A DNA stretch of 64,000 nt, taken from assembly GCA_943788645.1 (NCBI GenBank), contig CALSRC010000010.1, positions 200,741 to 264,740 on the forward strand, written 5' to 3'. Source of the DNA: UA16 sp002292325. GTDB lineage: Bacteria; Bacteroidota; Bacteroidia; Flavobacteriales_D; Sanyastnellaceae. Position 1 is the stretch's first letter. Each line of letters begins with the position of its first letter. The position numbers and the translations under genes were made by a program. The notes below the pieces were generated by a model, which worked only from the letters and a program-made list of their open reading frames with translations, had not been told where the DNA came from and did no database searches. Below, one piece after another: positions 1 through 9,400 of this stretch.

Positions 1-1119
1 CGTCGGATGGTCAAGCAATACATGGACGACCCCATGGAGGTGCGCATCGACCCGCAAACCGCGGTCAATGATCAAATCGACCACCAATACGCGACAGTTC
101 GTCATACAGATAAAGCGGAGGCACTGGCACGATTCATGGACATGGATCCTGAATTGTTTGGCGTCGTCTTCTGCAGAACCAAACGCGACACCCAAGATTT
201 AGCCGAAACGCTGATGAAAAAAGGGTACCGGGCAGATGCCCTTCACGGCGACCTCTCCCAACCGCAACGAGATCGCGTCATGCGCCGATTCAAGTTACGG
301 GAATTGCAAGTGCTCATCGCAACGGATGTAGCGGCACGGGGAATTGACGTCAACGATTTGACACACGTTTTTCATCACTCGCTTCCGACCGACCAAGCGT
401 ATTACACGCACCGGTCAGGTAGAACGGCTCGAGCAGGGAAAACAGGCATTTCCATGGCGTTCATCAATACGCGAGAAAAAGCTGTTGTCAACCGACTCTC
501 CAAAGGACTGGGCATTGAATTCACAGAAGCTCAAATCCCGGATGCCAAGTCCATCTCGGCAGCCCGCTTGGAGCGCTGGGCAGAAGCAGTTCTCAAGCGC
601 GAAGAGAATCAAGGACTGCCGGCAGATCTGTGGTTTTCGACCTTGGAACGGTTTGAGAACATGACCAAAGAAGAAGTGCTCAACCGCGTAGTCAGCCTTG
701 AGCTCTCCAAATTGAACATCACCCACGGCAAAGACCTCAACCTCAAGGGAGGAGATGATCGTGGCGGCGGACAACGCAGCCACTCAGGACGGGGTGGTTA
801 TGGAGGCCGGAGCGGCAAAGGTGGACCGCGAGGACGCGACGGGCGCGACGGGCCAAGAACCCGATCGGATCGAAGCAGTCAAGGAAATCGAAGCGGGGGA
901 AGGCCATCTTCAGGCGGACGACCTGACGCAGGCAAGCGCAAATTCACGGGAGACGATAGTTGGAAGAGCAAGCCCAAAAAGAAGTCTAGCAACAACGGTG
1001 CCTTTGGACGGGACATGCCTTCGGACGACCGGTATTCTCGGCGCAGTGATTCAGGTGGTAAGAAACCTGCATCCACTAAGTTCAAGCCATCAAGTCCGTC
1101 GAAAAGGAAGCGGTACTGA
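1..1119 (+). CDS. DEAD-box ATP-dependent RNA helicase, C-terminal part (5' end outside window)
   Basis: The reading frame is open from base 1, so the N-terminal RecA domain lies outside the window; 372 residues are visible. They hold the helicase C domain: motif IV region VVFCRT near residue 55, motif V DVAARGID at 109-116 and motif VI HRSGRTARAG at 137-146. From about residue 255 to the end the chain is a disordered Gly/Arg/Ser/Lys-rich tail typical of RNA-binding DeaD/CsdA/RhlE-like enzymes. The expected role is ATP-driven remodelling of structured RNA, in ribosome assembly or mRNA decay. Which paralogue it is cannot be decided from this half. A strong hairpin terminator follows. Confidence 0.93.
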   Translation, partial: RRMVKQYMDDPMEVRIDPQTAVNDQIDHQYATVRHTDKAEALARFMDMDPELFGVVFCRTKRDTQDLAETLMKKGYRADALHGDLSQPQRDRVMRRFKLRELQVLIATDVAARGIDVNDLTHVFHHSLPTDQAYYTHRSGRTARAGKTGISMAFINTREKAVVNRLSKGLGIEFTEAQIPDAKSISAARLERWAEAVLKREENQGLPADLWFSTLERFENMTKEEVLNRVVSLELSKLNITHGKDLNLKGGDDRGGGQRSHSGRGGYGGRSGKGGPRGRDGRDGPRTRSDRSSQGNRSGGRPSSGGRPDAGKRKFTGDDSWKSKPKKKSSNNGAFGRDMPSDDRYSRRSDSGGKKPASTKFKPSSPSKRKRY

Positions 1120-1155
1120 GCCGCATTTAAGCAGGCAAGTCAATTTGTACCTACG

Positions 1156-1184
1156 AAAAACGGCACCCATGGGGTGCCGTTTTT
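1156..1184. terminator. Bidirectional rho-independent terminator
   Basis: Thirteen-base perfect inverted repeat (1156-1168 and 1172-1184) with a 3-base loop: an A-tract and GC-rich stem followed by a T-tract on both strands. It sits between the convergent helicase gene and the COG1579-like gene and can serve both. Confidence 0.85.
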
Positions 1185-1206
1185 CATTTGAAGTCGTTCG
1201 GTGAAA

Positions 1207-2007
1207 TCACTTCTTCGCTTTCGCCAGCGCTTTGCTGATCTGCGTATCCATGCGGCTGTTCTCCTCTTCAGCGAGCTCTTTGTCCACGAGGATACGACCG
1301 CTGTGCTCATCCACAATGATTCGCTTGCGCTGTGCGATATCGATTTGCCGCTGTGGTGGAATCTTGATGTACGAGCCTGCAGAAGCCTCGCGCTCAATTG
1401 GAACGACCGCTAAACCGTTCTTCGCGGCTCCGCGAATGCGCTGATAGCTCGCCAATAACCGGTCATCAATTCCCTTGGCCATCTTTCCACTTAAACCGTT
1501 TAATACGTCCTCCTCTTGCTGTGTCTCGGCGATGATCTCCGACAGCTCTGTCTTCTTACTCACCAAATCAGCGTCTCGCATCTCCAACTTCTCCTTGCTG
1601 GTATTGACGACTTCTGATTTCTGTTCGACTTGAGCGAGGCACTCACGAATTCGCTTTTCGCAAAGCTCAATCTCGAGGGTCTGGTATTCAACCTCCTTAT
1701 TCAAGGATTCGAATTCTCGGTTGTTGCGAACGTTATTTTGCTGTTCGGTATACTTGGCAATCAGGGCCTTGCTGTCTTCGATTTGATTCTTGTACGCTGA
1801 GATCCGTTGGTTGACCAAATCAAGGTCTTCCTCCAAACGCTCCAAGCGAGTTCGCAATCCAGCGATTTCATCTTCCAAGTCTTCGACTTCCAACGGCAAT
1901 TCTCCGCGAACGACGCGAATGCGGTCAATTCGAGAATCGATTAGTTGCAAATCATACAACGCACGCAGCTTGTCTTCTGCAGTCGAGGCGGTGGTTTTTT
2001 TAGCCAT
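1207..2007 (-). CDS. Coiled-coil protein with cysteine-less C4-type zinc ribbon (COG1579 family)
   Basis: 266 residues. Residues about 10-185 are heptad-rich coiled coil; the C-terminal part aligns by eye with the C4 zinc ribbon of COG1579 proteins, around the well kept core KIPPQRQ and the SGRILVD segment. The four positions where the family usually has zinc cysteines are Ser, Ser, Asp and Ser, so zinc is not expected to bind. The ATG at 2007 is chosen because an upstream alternative would overlap the NIF3 gene; it leaves 7 bases after that stop, so the two are probably cotranscribed. The family is described as nucleic-acid binding, but its function is poorly known. Confidence 0.85.
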   Translation of the reverse strand: MAKKTTASTAEDKLRALYDLQLIDSRIDRIRVVRGELPLEVEDLEDEIAGLRTRLERLEEDLDLVNQRISAYKNQIEDSKALIAKYTEQQNNVRNNREFESLNKEVEYQTLEIELCEKRIRECLAQVEQKSEVVNTSKEKLEMRDADLVSKKTELSEIIAETQQEEDVLNGLSGKMAKGIDDRLLASYQRIRGAAKNGLAVVPIEREASAGSYIKIPPQRQIDIAQRKRIIVDEHSGRILVDKELAEEENSRMDTQISKALAKAKK

Positions 2008-2014
2008 GTTGTGG

Positions 2015-3133
2015 TCAGCGATAGTGAATAGGATTCGGATTGGCCTTTGCCAAATGGACGGCAAAATTAGGGAATTTTTCGTTTAGGCGGTTGACAATCA
2101 GGTCCGTTGTTTGCCATTCACTTTCATAATGGCCTACATCGACCACAATGATGTGCCCATCTGCATCAAAAAATTCATGGTATTTGAAGTCCGAGGTAAC
2201 AAAAACATCGGCCCCAAATCGGATGGCATCGCTCAACAGAAAGCTCCCAGAGCCGCCGCACACCGCGATTTTCTGAACCGGACGTCCCAGCAGTTTGGTG
2301 TGTTTTAACGCAGCGCATCCCAAGGCCGCCTTGACGTCATCCAAGAACATTTCTTCGGTTGTGGCTTGAGGTAAAACTCCAATCATTCCACTTCCTACAT
2401 TCGAATGAGCATTCTCCAACGTCCAAACACCATGAGCCACTTCTTCATAAGGGTGAGTCGCTTTCATTGCATGGAGCACTGCGGTCAAATTCTCGGGGGC
2501 AGCCACCACTTCGATGCGACGTTCCCCTGCTTGCTCACGCACGCCCACATGACCGGCATAAGGCTGGGCGCCTTCTAAGGGTCGAAACGTCCCTTGACCC
2601 TCGACCGACCAACCGCATTCATCGTAATGACCAATGCGACCCGCACCTGCACCAAACATGGCGTTTTGCACCGCTTCGGAATGTTCATCGGGTACATAGA
2701 CGACGACTTGCTTGAGTATGTTGGTTTGTGGCCGCAAAATGCGAAGCGATTCCTGGGTGCACCCCACCAATTCCGCCAGCCGCTTATTCACGCCGTCTGC
2801 CACGTTGTCCAAGTTCGTGTGAATGGCGTACAAATGAATGCCATGCCGAATAGCGGCCATTACGGTTCGCTCAACGTATGTGCGGCCTGTAAAACGTTTG
2901 AGCCCTTTAAATACAATTGGATGATGCGAAACAATCACATTGGCTCCTTTGCCGACTGCCTCAGCAACGACTTCCTCTGTGCAATCCAGGGAAACCACTA
3001 TGCCTGTGACGTCTTCATCGAGGTCCCCCACTAAAAGTCCAGAATTATCATACGATTCTTGCAGGGAGGGGGGTGCCCAATGCTCCAACACGTGGACCAT
3101 GTCCCGAACCTTCATGATTTGTCCATCTTGCAT
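2015..3133 (-). CDS. NIF3-like dinuclear metal centre protein (YbgI/YqfO family)
   Basis: 372 residues. Metal-ligand motifs of the NIF3 family are present: SHHPIVF with adjacent histidines near residue 70, HTNLD near 105-109, and a C-terminal GHYESE segment. Between the two NIF3 halves lies an insert of about 100 residues with a PII/CutA-like segment, as in YqfO-type members, which fits the length. The ATG at 3133 is preferred over 3115 because a perfect TAnnTTTG box ends four bases before it. The family is annotated as a GTP cyclohydrolase type 2 homologue, but its true substrate is unsettled. It is divergent from lpxK. Confidence 0.9.
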   Translation of the reverse strand: MQDGQIMKVRDMVHVLEHWAPPSLQESYDNSGLLVGDLDEDVTGIVVSLDCTEEVVAEAVGKGANVIVSHHPIVFKGLKRFTGRTYVERTVMAAIRHGIHLYAIHTNLDNVADGVNKRLAELVGCTQESLRILRPQTNILKQVVVYVPDEHSEAVQNAMFGAGAGRIGHYDECGWSVEGQGTFRPLEGAQPYAGHVGVREQAGERRIEVVAAPENLTAVLHAMKATHPYEEVAHGVWTLENAHSNVGSGMIGVLPQATTEEMFLDDVKAALGCAALKHTKLLGRPVQKIAVCGGSGSFLLSDAIRFGADVFVTSDFKYHEFFDADGHIIVVDVGHYESEWQTTDLIVNRLNEKFPNFAVHLAKANPNPIHYR

Positions 3134-3137
3134 GAAC

Positions 3138-3145
3138 CAAATGTA
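3138..3145 (-). promoter_or_regulatory. -7 promoter box of the NIF3-like gene
   Basis: Minus-strand TACATTTG, a full match to the Bacteroidota TAnnTTTG element, ends four bases before the ATG at 3133. This predicts a transcript with no leader. No clear TTG is seen 19 bases upstream. Confidence 0.65.
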
Positions 3146-3147
3146 AG

Positions 3148-3157
3148 GGACGTCCCG
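3148..3157. promoter_or_regulatory. Palindrome GGGACGTCCC between divergent promoters
   Basis: A perfect 10-base palindrome lies midway in the 45 bases between the NIF3 and lpxK start codons, next to both predicted -7 boxes. It could be an operator; no regulator is known from the sequence. Confidence 0.35.
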
Positions 3158-3166
3158 AACAACACG

Positions 3167-3174
3167 TATTTTTA
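3167..3174 (+). promoter_or_regulatory. -7 promoter box of lpxK
   Basis: TATTTTTA (one mismatch to TAnnTTTG) ends four bases before the lpxK ATG, in the same arrangement as at eleven other genes in the window. Confidence 0.45.
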
Positions 3175-3178
3175 TCCC

Positions 3179-4258
3179 ATGATTCCTCGCTTTGTACGCT
3201 TGATACTCCTTGGACCATTGGCAGCTCTCCATGGAGCTGTGCTGATGGGCAGGCACGCGCTGTACGACCTTGGAATCCTCCCTTCAACGGAAGGGGCGAT
3301 TCCGACCCTTGTTCTTGGCAACCTGACGGTTGGCGGAACCGGCAAAACCCCCATGACCGAGCGTGTGGTGCGCGATATGGAATCGATTTTGGGTACTGGA
3401 ACAGTCGGCGTCCTGAGCCGAGGATATGGACGAAAAACACGAGGGTACATCTGGGTCAAAGGAGATGCAAACGCTGCAGACGTTGGAGACGAACCACTCA
3501 TGCTGGCTCGAAAGCTCCCTCATGCACCTATCGCAGTTTGCGAAAATCGACTGAAGGGATTGCAGCAAATGAAAGCTGGGCATCCTGATCTCAAATGGGT
3601 GGTGTGCGACGATGCCTTACAACATCGCCGACTCAAGCCCACATTGAGTCTACTGCTCATTGACAGCACCCAGCCCGTCCATACGGACACGTTACTTCCT
3701 CTGGGTCGCCTCCGCGACGTGCGAAACCGCATGAGAACGGCCGATGCGGTCGTGGTAACGCGCCTGAGCCATGATTCTACTCAGATTCGAGAGGCTTTCG
3801 CCCGAGGACTGCCGGACGATCGGCCCGTTTTTGGCAGTCGGATGCAATCCGAACCGCTGCGTTCCTGGCCCGACGATGTTCCCTGCAAGAATGGCAATCC
3901 CGGAGAATCCCCTGACCGCCGTGAACGTATTTTAGCGGTTGCGGGAATCGCTCGGCCGGAACGCTTTATGGATCGCCTCGCAGAGCGGTTTCAAGTAGTC
4001 CGAAGGGAAGCGTTTGCAGACCATAAGTCATTTTCTGCGGCTGACTTCAAACGTTGGAGCAGAATCATTGAAGCAGATCGCCTCCATGCCGTTGTTACAA
4101 CCGAAAAGGACGCCATGCGCTTGCCCAAGACTGGAGTGGATGGGGTTCCCATTCGATATGAACCCATGAAGGCGGAATGGTCGAATTCCTCTCACTTCCA
4201 AGCATGGCTCGCCAAGCAATTGCAAGACGATACCCGAAGCACCGTTCAAAACCGATAA
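3179..4258 (+). CDS. lpxK: Tetraacyldisaccharide 4'-kinase LpxK
   Basis: 359 residues. It phosphorylates the 4' position of the tetraacyldisaccharide lipid A precursor at the inner membrane. An N-terminal hydrophobic anchor (residues about 5-22) is followed by the P-loop GNLTVGGTGKTP at 47-58 and the family motif DDALQHRRL, where most members have DDGFQHR. The longer open frame beginning at 3059 would run into the divergent NIF3 gene; the ATG at 3179 starts the conserved protein and has a promoter-like box four bases upstream. With the lpxH-type gene at 5564 it forms a small lipid A cluster. Confidence 0.95.
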   Translation: MIPRFVRLILLGPLAALHGAVLMGRHALYDLGILPSTEGAIPTLVLGNLTVGGTGKTPMTERVVRDMESILGTGTVGVLSRGYGRKTRGYIWVKGDANAADVGDEPLMLARKLPHAPIAVCENRLKGLQQMKAGHPDLKWVVCDDALQHRRLKPTLSLLLIDSTQPVHTDTLLPLGRLRDVRNRMRTADAVVVTRLSHDSTQIREAFARGLPDDRPVFGSRMQSEPLRSWPDDVPCKNGNPGESPDRRERILAVAGIARPERFMDRLAERFQVVRREAFADHKSFSAADFKRWSRIIEADRLHAVVTTEKDAMRLPKTGVDGVPIRYEPMKAEWSNSSHFQAWLAKQLQDDTRSTVQNR

Positions 4259-4266
4259 AAATTCAA

Positions 4267-4274
4267 GATATTTG
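4267..4274 (+). promoter_or_regulatory. -7 promoter box of the DUF4369-thioredoxin gene
   Basis: GATATTTG (first base differs from TAnnTTTG) ends four bases before the ATG at 4279; TTC lies 19 bases upstream where TTG would be expected. A leaderless start is inferred. Confidence 0.45.
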
Positions 4275-4278
4275 AATC

Positions 4279-5523
4279 ATGAAGGAATTTGTGAAGCGTA
4301 TGAAACAAGGCCACTTGGGTTTACTGATCGTTGCAGTGGCCGCTATGGGAATCACCACGGGTTGTGGACCACAGACGAACGGGCCACGCAATGCTGTCTC
4401 AGGTGTGCTCACAGGCCAAGGCTTGGGCGAAATCTTGGAATTGCGGCAATGGATGCCTGGAAAAGCAGGGCAAAGCGGAAAGTTCGTCCCAATTGGAACG
4501 ACCACCTCGGACATGCAAGGCCACTTTGAAATCATTCCCGACCGGCCGATGGTGATGGACTACTATCAACTCATGGTGGGCAAAATGTCCCCAATGGTCA
4601 TCATCATGGACAGCACCATGCACGTGCACATTCAAGCCGAAATTCCAGATGGCGGGTTCATTACCAATGCCACCATCTCTGGCTCTAAGGCCACTGCGGA
4701 AGTGCATGAATACTATGCCAAGGCCATGCCGCTTCAGACGAATTTGAGCATGCTCCGCGGTACAATGCAGCGCACCAAGGACCGCGATAAGATGCAGGAA
4801 CTTTCGGATCAATCTGCGCAGAAGAAAAACGAAGCCGATACATGGGCAAAAGATTTCATTGAGAATCACCCGGGATCCTTGGCTTTGCTTGGCCCACTTG
4901 AACACCTGGAGCCACGTTCCAATGCTCAATTATTCAAGGAAATATTGACAGCGACGGAAGAGTCGTTGCGCAAAGGTTCCTTTCACCAAGCGTTGACCAT
5001 TGCGACCAAAGGCAACAATGCTCAGCGCCAAAACGGAAATGACCGCGTCGTGCGAAAAGGGAATGGTGCAAATCAACCGCGACAGGCCAAAAACTCTCGA
5101 TACGGCGTGGGTGATGAAGCTCCGGACATTGTCATGGCAGATCCTGAAGGAAAAGAACATCGCCTCAGTGATTTGCGAGGCAAAGTTGTCCTCATTGACT
5201 TCTGGGCCTCCTGGTGCGGTCCTTGTCGACGGGAAAACCCCAATGTGGTCAGAGCTTATGAGGCATACCAGAAAGATGGATTCGAAGTGTTTTCGGTGTC
5301 CTTGGATCAAGATGCTGCCCGTTGGAAGGCTGCCATTGAACAGGATGGTTTGGTCTGGCCCTACCATGTGAGTGATTTGAACGGCTGGAAGAATGCCGCA
5401 GCTCGCTCCTACGGGGTAAGCAGCATTCCCCATGCAGTCCTTGTAGATCAAAACGGCATCATCGCCGCGACGCATTTGCGCGGTCCTGCCCTGTCCGCAA
5501 AACTGGACGAATTGCTCCGGTAA
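4279..5523 (+). CDS. DUF4369 and thioredoxin-domain lipoprotein (TlpA-like thiol-disulfide oxidoreductase)
   Basis: 414 residues. A signal peptide ends in a lipobox with Cys29, so it should be a periplasm-facing lipoprotein. Residues about 35-140 resemble the beta-rich DUF4369 domain common in Bacteroidota; residues about 275-414 form a TlpA/AhpC-type thioredoxin fold with active-site CGPC at 313-316 and the cis-proline SIP near 384. A charged, Asn/Gln-rich linker joins the two. The likely role is reduction of disulfides in envelope or cytochrome maturation; the substrate is unknown. The thioredoxin half is strikingly similar to the protein at 58988-59563, including WASWCGPCRRENPNVV, pointing to duplication within the genome. 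Confidence 0.88.
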   Translation: MKEFVKRMKQGHLGLLIVAVAAMGITTGCGPQTNGPRNAVSGVLTGQGLGEILELRQWMPGKAGQSGKFVPIGTTTSDMQGHFEIIPDRPMVMDYYQLMVGKMSPMVIIMDSTMHVHIQAEIPDGGFITNATISGSKATAEVHEYYAKAMPLQTNLSMLRGTMQRTKDRDKMQELSDQSAQKKNEADTWAKDFIENHPGSLALLGPLEHLEPRSNAQLFKEILTATEESLRKGSFHQALTIATKGNNAQRQNGNDRVVRKGNGANQPRQAKNSRYGVGDEAPDIVMADPEGKEHRLSDLRGKVVLIDFWASWCGPCRRENPNVVRAYEAYQKDGFEVFSVSLDQDAARWKAAIEQDGLVWPYHVSDLNGWKNAAARSYGVSSIPHAVLVDQNGIIAATHLRGPALSAKLDELLR

Positions 5524-5563
5524 TTGCCTCATAATTGCTTCATTCATCATTGAAACTCCCCAT

Positions 5564-6352
5564 TTGAACCGCGTCCATCTCGCCTCTGACCTGCACCTGG
5601 GTGTCCCCAATCCTGCGGAAAGCCGATTGCGAGAATTGCGCTTTATCAAATGGCTGGAAGATTCCGCCAGTGGTCAAGGCCATGCCATCAATGGCGCTGC
5701 GACAGAGATTCATTTGGTGGGCGACATTTTCGACTTTTGGTACGAATACCGAAGCGCCGTTCCGAAAGGCGGCGTGCGACTTTTGGGTGCCATAGCCCGC
5801 ATAGCAGATTCAGGAATTCCCATCCATTACCATACTGGAAACCATGATATGTGGACGTTTGGTTACCTCGAAAACGAGCTAGGCGTCGAAGTCCATCGTG
5901 AGCCGGTCATCAGAGAATACGACGGTCTGCGCTGCATGATCGGGCATGGCGATGGCTTGGGGCCAGGCGATTATGGTTATAAACGCCTCAAAAAGATATT
6001 CACTTCCCCGCTTCTGCAATGGGCTTACAAATGGGTGCATCCCGATGTAGGAGTAGCCTTGGCTTCACGCCTTTCACAAAACAGCCGCGCCAATGGAGGC
6101 AAAGAGGACATCGTTTTCGAATCACCAGAAAACGAGTGGCTATGGCATCATTGCCGAGAAGTCTTGTCAGAACAACCCTTGGACTGCTTCATCTTTGGCC
6201 ATCGTCATCTGCCCCTCGATCTGGAAGTACCTCACTTAGAGGCCCAAAAACCATCAGCGAGGTACATCAATCTAGGCGATTGGATCCAGCACTTCACTGC
6301 GGCTAAAATCGAAGGCGGCCAGGTTGAATTATTGTACCTCGGTAAAAGCTAA
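5564..6352 (+). CDS. lpxH: UDP-2,3-diacylglucosamine diphosphatase-type metallophosphatase (LpxH-like)
   Basis: 262 residues of a calcineurin-like phosphoesterase with the complete ligand series SDLHLG (8-13), GDIFDFW (53-59), GNHD (92-95), GHGD (127-130) and FGHRH (211-215). LpxH hydrolyses UDP-2,3-diacylglucosamine to lipid X in lipid A synthesis; the FDFWYE segment and closeness to lpxK support this over a generic phosphoesterase. The start is a TTG at 5564, the first possible codon before the conserved N-terminus, with no in-frame ATG nearby upstream; it lies 40 bases behind the thioredoxin gene and is probably cotranscribed with it. Confidence 0.82.
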   Translation: MNRVHLASDLHLGVPNPAESRLRELRFIKWLEDSASGQGHAINGAATEIHLVGDIFDFWYEYRSAVPKGGVRLLGAIARIADSGIPIHYHTGNHDMWTFGYLENELGVEVHREPVIREYDGLRCMIGHGDGLGPGDYGYKRLKKIFTSPLLQWAYKWVHPDVGVALASRLSQNSRANGGKEDIVFESPENEWLWHHCREVLSEQPLDCFIFGHRHLPLDLEVPHLEAQKPSARYINLGDWIQHFTAAKIEGGQVELLYLGKS

Positions 6353-6398
6353 AAAGCAGATATTCGATTCGTCGGACTTCCATCTTCAAACCAACAAA

Positions 6399-6427
6399 AA
6401 TCCCCGGCCATTGCGAGACCGGGGATT
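6399..6427 (+). terminator. Rho-independent terminator after the lpxH-type gene
   Basis: Inverted repeat of nine bases (6399-6407 with 6419-6427, core TCCCCGG/CCGGGGA) with A-rich sequence before and TTCTTTG after. It separates the plus-strand cluster from the convergent gene ending at 6492. Confidence 0.7.
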
Positions 6428-6491
6428 CTTTGTTTTCAATGAGGCTGCAGCCAATCAAGCTATGGCAGCGACATCTCTAGGCCACATGCAA

Positions 6492-9400
6492 TCAGTGACG
6501 GACCAGTAATTTGGCCGTCTCTTGGAATTGACCGTTGACCAATCGTACGATGTACTGACCATTCGGCAGGTTCGACGCATCCACGGTCAATGGACCACCG
6601 ACGTAACCTCGGATGGCCTGATTCACATTCAACCGGCCTGTGAGGTCGAATACTTGCAATTGGAAGTCGCCCTTCATCGCATCAGACTGCAACGTAAAGC
6701 TGGCATCCGTCACAGGATTGGGATACACAAGCAAGCCTCTTGCCTGAGCCTCATCGTCCGAATCGAGATCTTCAACACCCAAGAACAAGTCTGACCGGAA
6801 AATTCCGCGACCGTGGGTGGCAGCATAAATCGCTCCTTGGTTGGAAGGGTTGATCCAAGGAGAAGCTCCTCTCCATTGCTGTTTCAAATCGAAAACGGGT
6901 GCCGTAGGCTGGTTCGCTGCAGAGGCCATGTTTTGGTTGGACATGACCCACTCGTCTCCGCCGTTGTCAGTTGCAAAAATGCCGTACTCTGTTCCGATCA
7001 GGATTGTTTCTCCCGATGGATCCATTGCATCGATGATCACATCATAACAAGGCATCTTCTCCAACCCATCAACATTCCAAATGTTGGTCCAATCCACATC
7101 TTCGTCCAATGCGTTAAATGTTTCTTGAACCTTGCCCGATGAGACCGTTCCGTATCCACCAACCGTGATGACAACGTGATTGGGATTGTTCGGGTCAACC
7201 GAAATTCCGGTAATTGCCGCTCCCACTGTTTGAATCTGCTTGCGCATATTTGCGGGGACATCGTCTTGGGTATGAATGGACTCCATGCCATCGAATCGGA
7301 ACAATTTCCCGTCCCATCCGCTTACGAACATATGATTGCCTGCTTCAGGCTCAATGTTGACTGTGAACTCCACGGCTTTTGTTCCTGTTCCAGCTGGCGC
7401 GTTGTCCAGACGAATCCAAGACGGTGTGGTATTGAAGTTCAAACCATCCCGTGTCATCCAAATCCCGTTGCCGCCGTTAAAACCGGCAATCGTCATGGTG
7501 GTGTATGGATCGCGAACCTCCAATCGACCCGCGACTTCCGTCAACGTATCGGAAGCATGGAAGTACATCGTGTCGCATGTTTCCGTTACCTCATAGACAT
7601 CGACATCAACGTACGTTGTATCATATCCCACCGTATTGTACACCCACTCGTCCCATTCCTCCACGTACAAAGAATCGAGAACAGGCGTTATATCAGTGAT
7701 AACCGATTCTACGCCTATCACGACGCTATCCGTTGTGCAATCGAGTTGCTCGACAGCTGGCTGCGGGTCCAACCAGAAATAATCTGGGTCCTCTGCCAAA
7801 GGCTCATCGAGTAACCGCTCAGGTCGAATCAATTCATCGAAGTAGGGAAGTTCTGTGCCTTCGGGCAATGTGTATTCAAAATCGAGGTTTTGATTGGACG
7901 TCGACAAGGTGAATGTGCTGTCCGTGACCGTTTCCCCGTATGGGTTGACCAGGATGATGTTCCTTTCCGAGTCGGGGTCATCTGTGTTTTCGTACAGCCG
8001 TACCACAGAATAGAACTGACCAATTTCACCCATGTCATTCGCCAATTCAATGATGTTTTCATCCCAGAAATCACCGTAATTGTTCCCTTCTCCTGGCGCT
8101 ACCGTTCCGCGGGACAAGCCTCCGTTTTGTGAGGTCGCGTACCAGGCATAACTGTAGCCCTCTGCCTCGGTCACCTGCGAAATCGAACAATCGAAGCCGT
8201 CACCCCCTTGCACTTCAAATGCTTCTTGGTCGCTCAGGAAGTATCCGTTGGCAGGAATGAATAACGAGCCGTTATCCTGTGTTCCTCCCAAAACAGCGCT
8301 TCGCGCGCTGTGGTCCATACCATAGAACTGCGTCACCGATAAATCACGGTTGATATCAACGTAATTTTGACCTCCGTCGACGCTCTTATAGATACCGCCG
8401 TCACCGGCTACGTACATGTTCCCGTATGGAGTGAAGATCACCTCATGAATGTCCGCGTGAACGTCGATCGTTGTGCCTGCGAAATCAAACGAATAGGCGG
8501 CCAATTCCGCTTGTTGGTTTGGGCCTGAACGCCACAGTTCGATTCCACCGACATAAGCCAAATCAGGCTGGCCTTGGGCGATGCCGAGGGCTAAATCATA
8601 AATACCTTGGTTCCTCGGAAGCGGTGTTGCCTCCAAAATGTCGTTGGGCCAAACATTCGACCAAGTTTCCCCGGCATTTCCTGTGTGATACAGACCTCCA
8701 AACGAACCTCCGCTCGTTGCAAAAACTGCAAATGCATGATTTGGATCATCCAGTGAAATGTCGACCCGAACACGTCCGTTGCCGCTTTGTGGCAAAACCG
8801 TATCGTCATTGTTTGAACCTGATACAGTATTGAACGATGTGAAATCTGAACCTTCACTCAAGAATACTCGGCAGTTGTTCATGCCAATGAGCATGTATGA
8901 ACCATCCGGAGCAATCGCTAAATCCGACACAGCCCCGTTGATGTCACCGCTAGGACTCATGGTCATAACTCCGTCTTCGATGAATCCAAAACCTGCGTTC
9001 GATCCAAACCACACCCGGTTGTCATCATTGGGATCAGCCACCATGGCATCTACTGCTGAAAAATTACCTGACCCAAACGCTCCTGGGTCAGTCCCTTCGA
9101 CAAGTTCGAAATTCTCACCGTCAGCGGACCAATAAATTCCACGGCCACGGAAAGAACTCCCTCCTTCTCCACCTCCACCTTCAAACAACGAACCAGACCC
9201 GACATAAACATGACCACCCTTGGTCACACCAATCGAACCCACCATCATTTGGTCCAATCCAAACATTTGATTCCAATCGTTTCCTCCATTGTCACTTTTC
9301 CAAAGACCTCCGGAAACAGATCCAGCATAGAGCACAGACTCTTCACTGCCGTCCTCGGGAATCACGGCAGCAATGGCGCGCACGCGGCCTCCGATGTTGT

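Noticed and set aside
3059..3178. Extended lpxK start at 3059
   Set aside because: The extra 40 residues are antisense to the NIF3 N-terminus and have no LpxK similarity.
7176..7814. 212-codon plus-strand frame inside the T9SS propeller gene
   Set aside because: Antisense to a protein with clear repeats and sorting domain.
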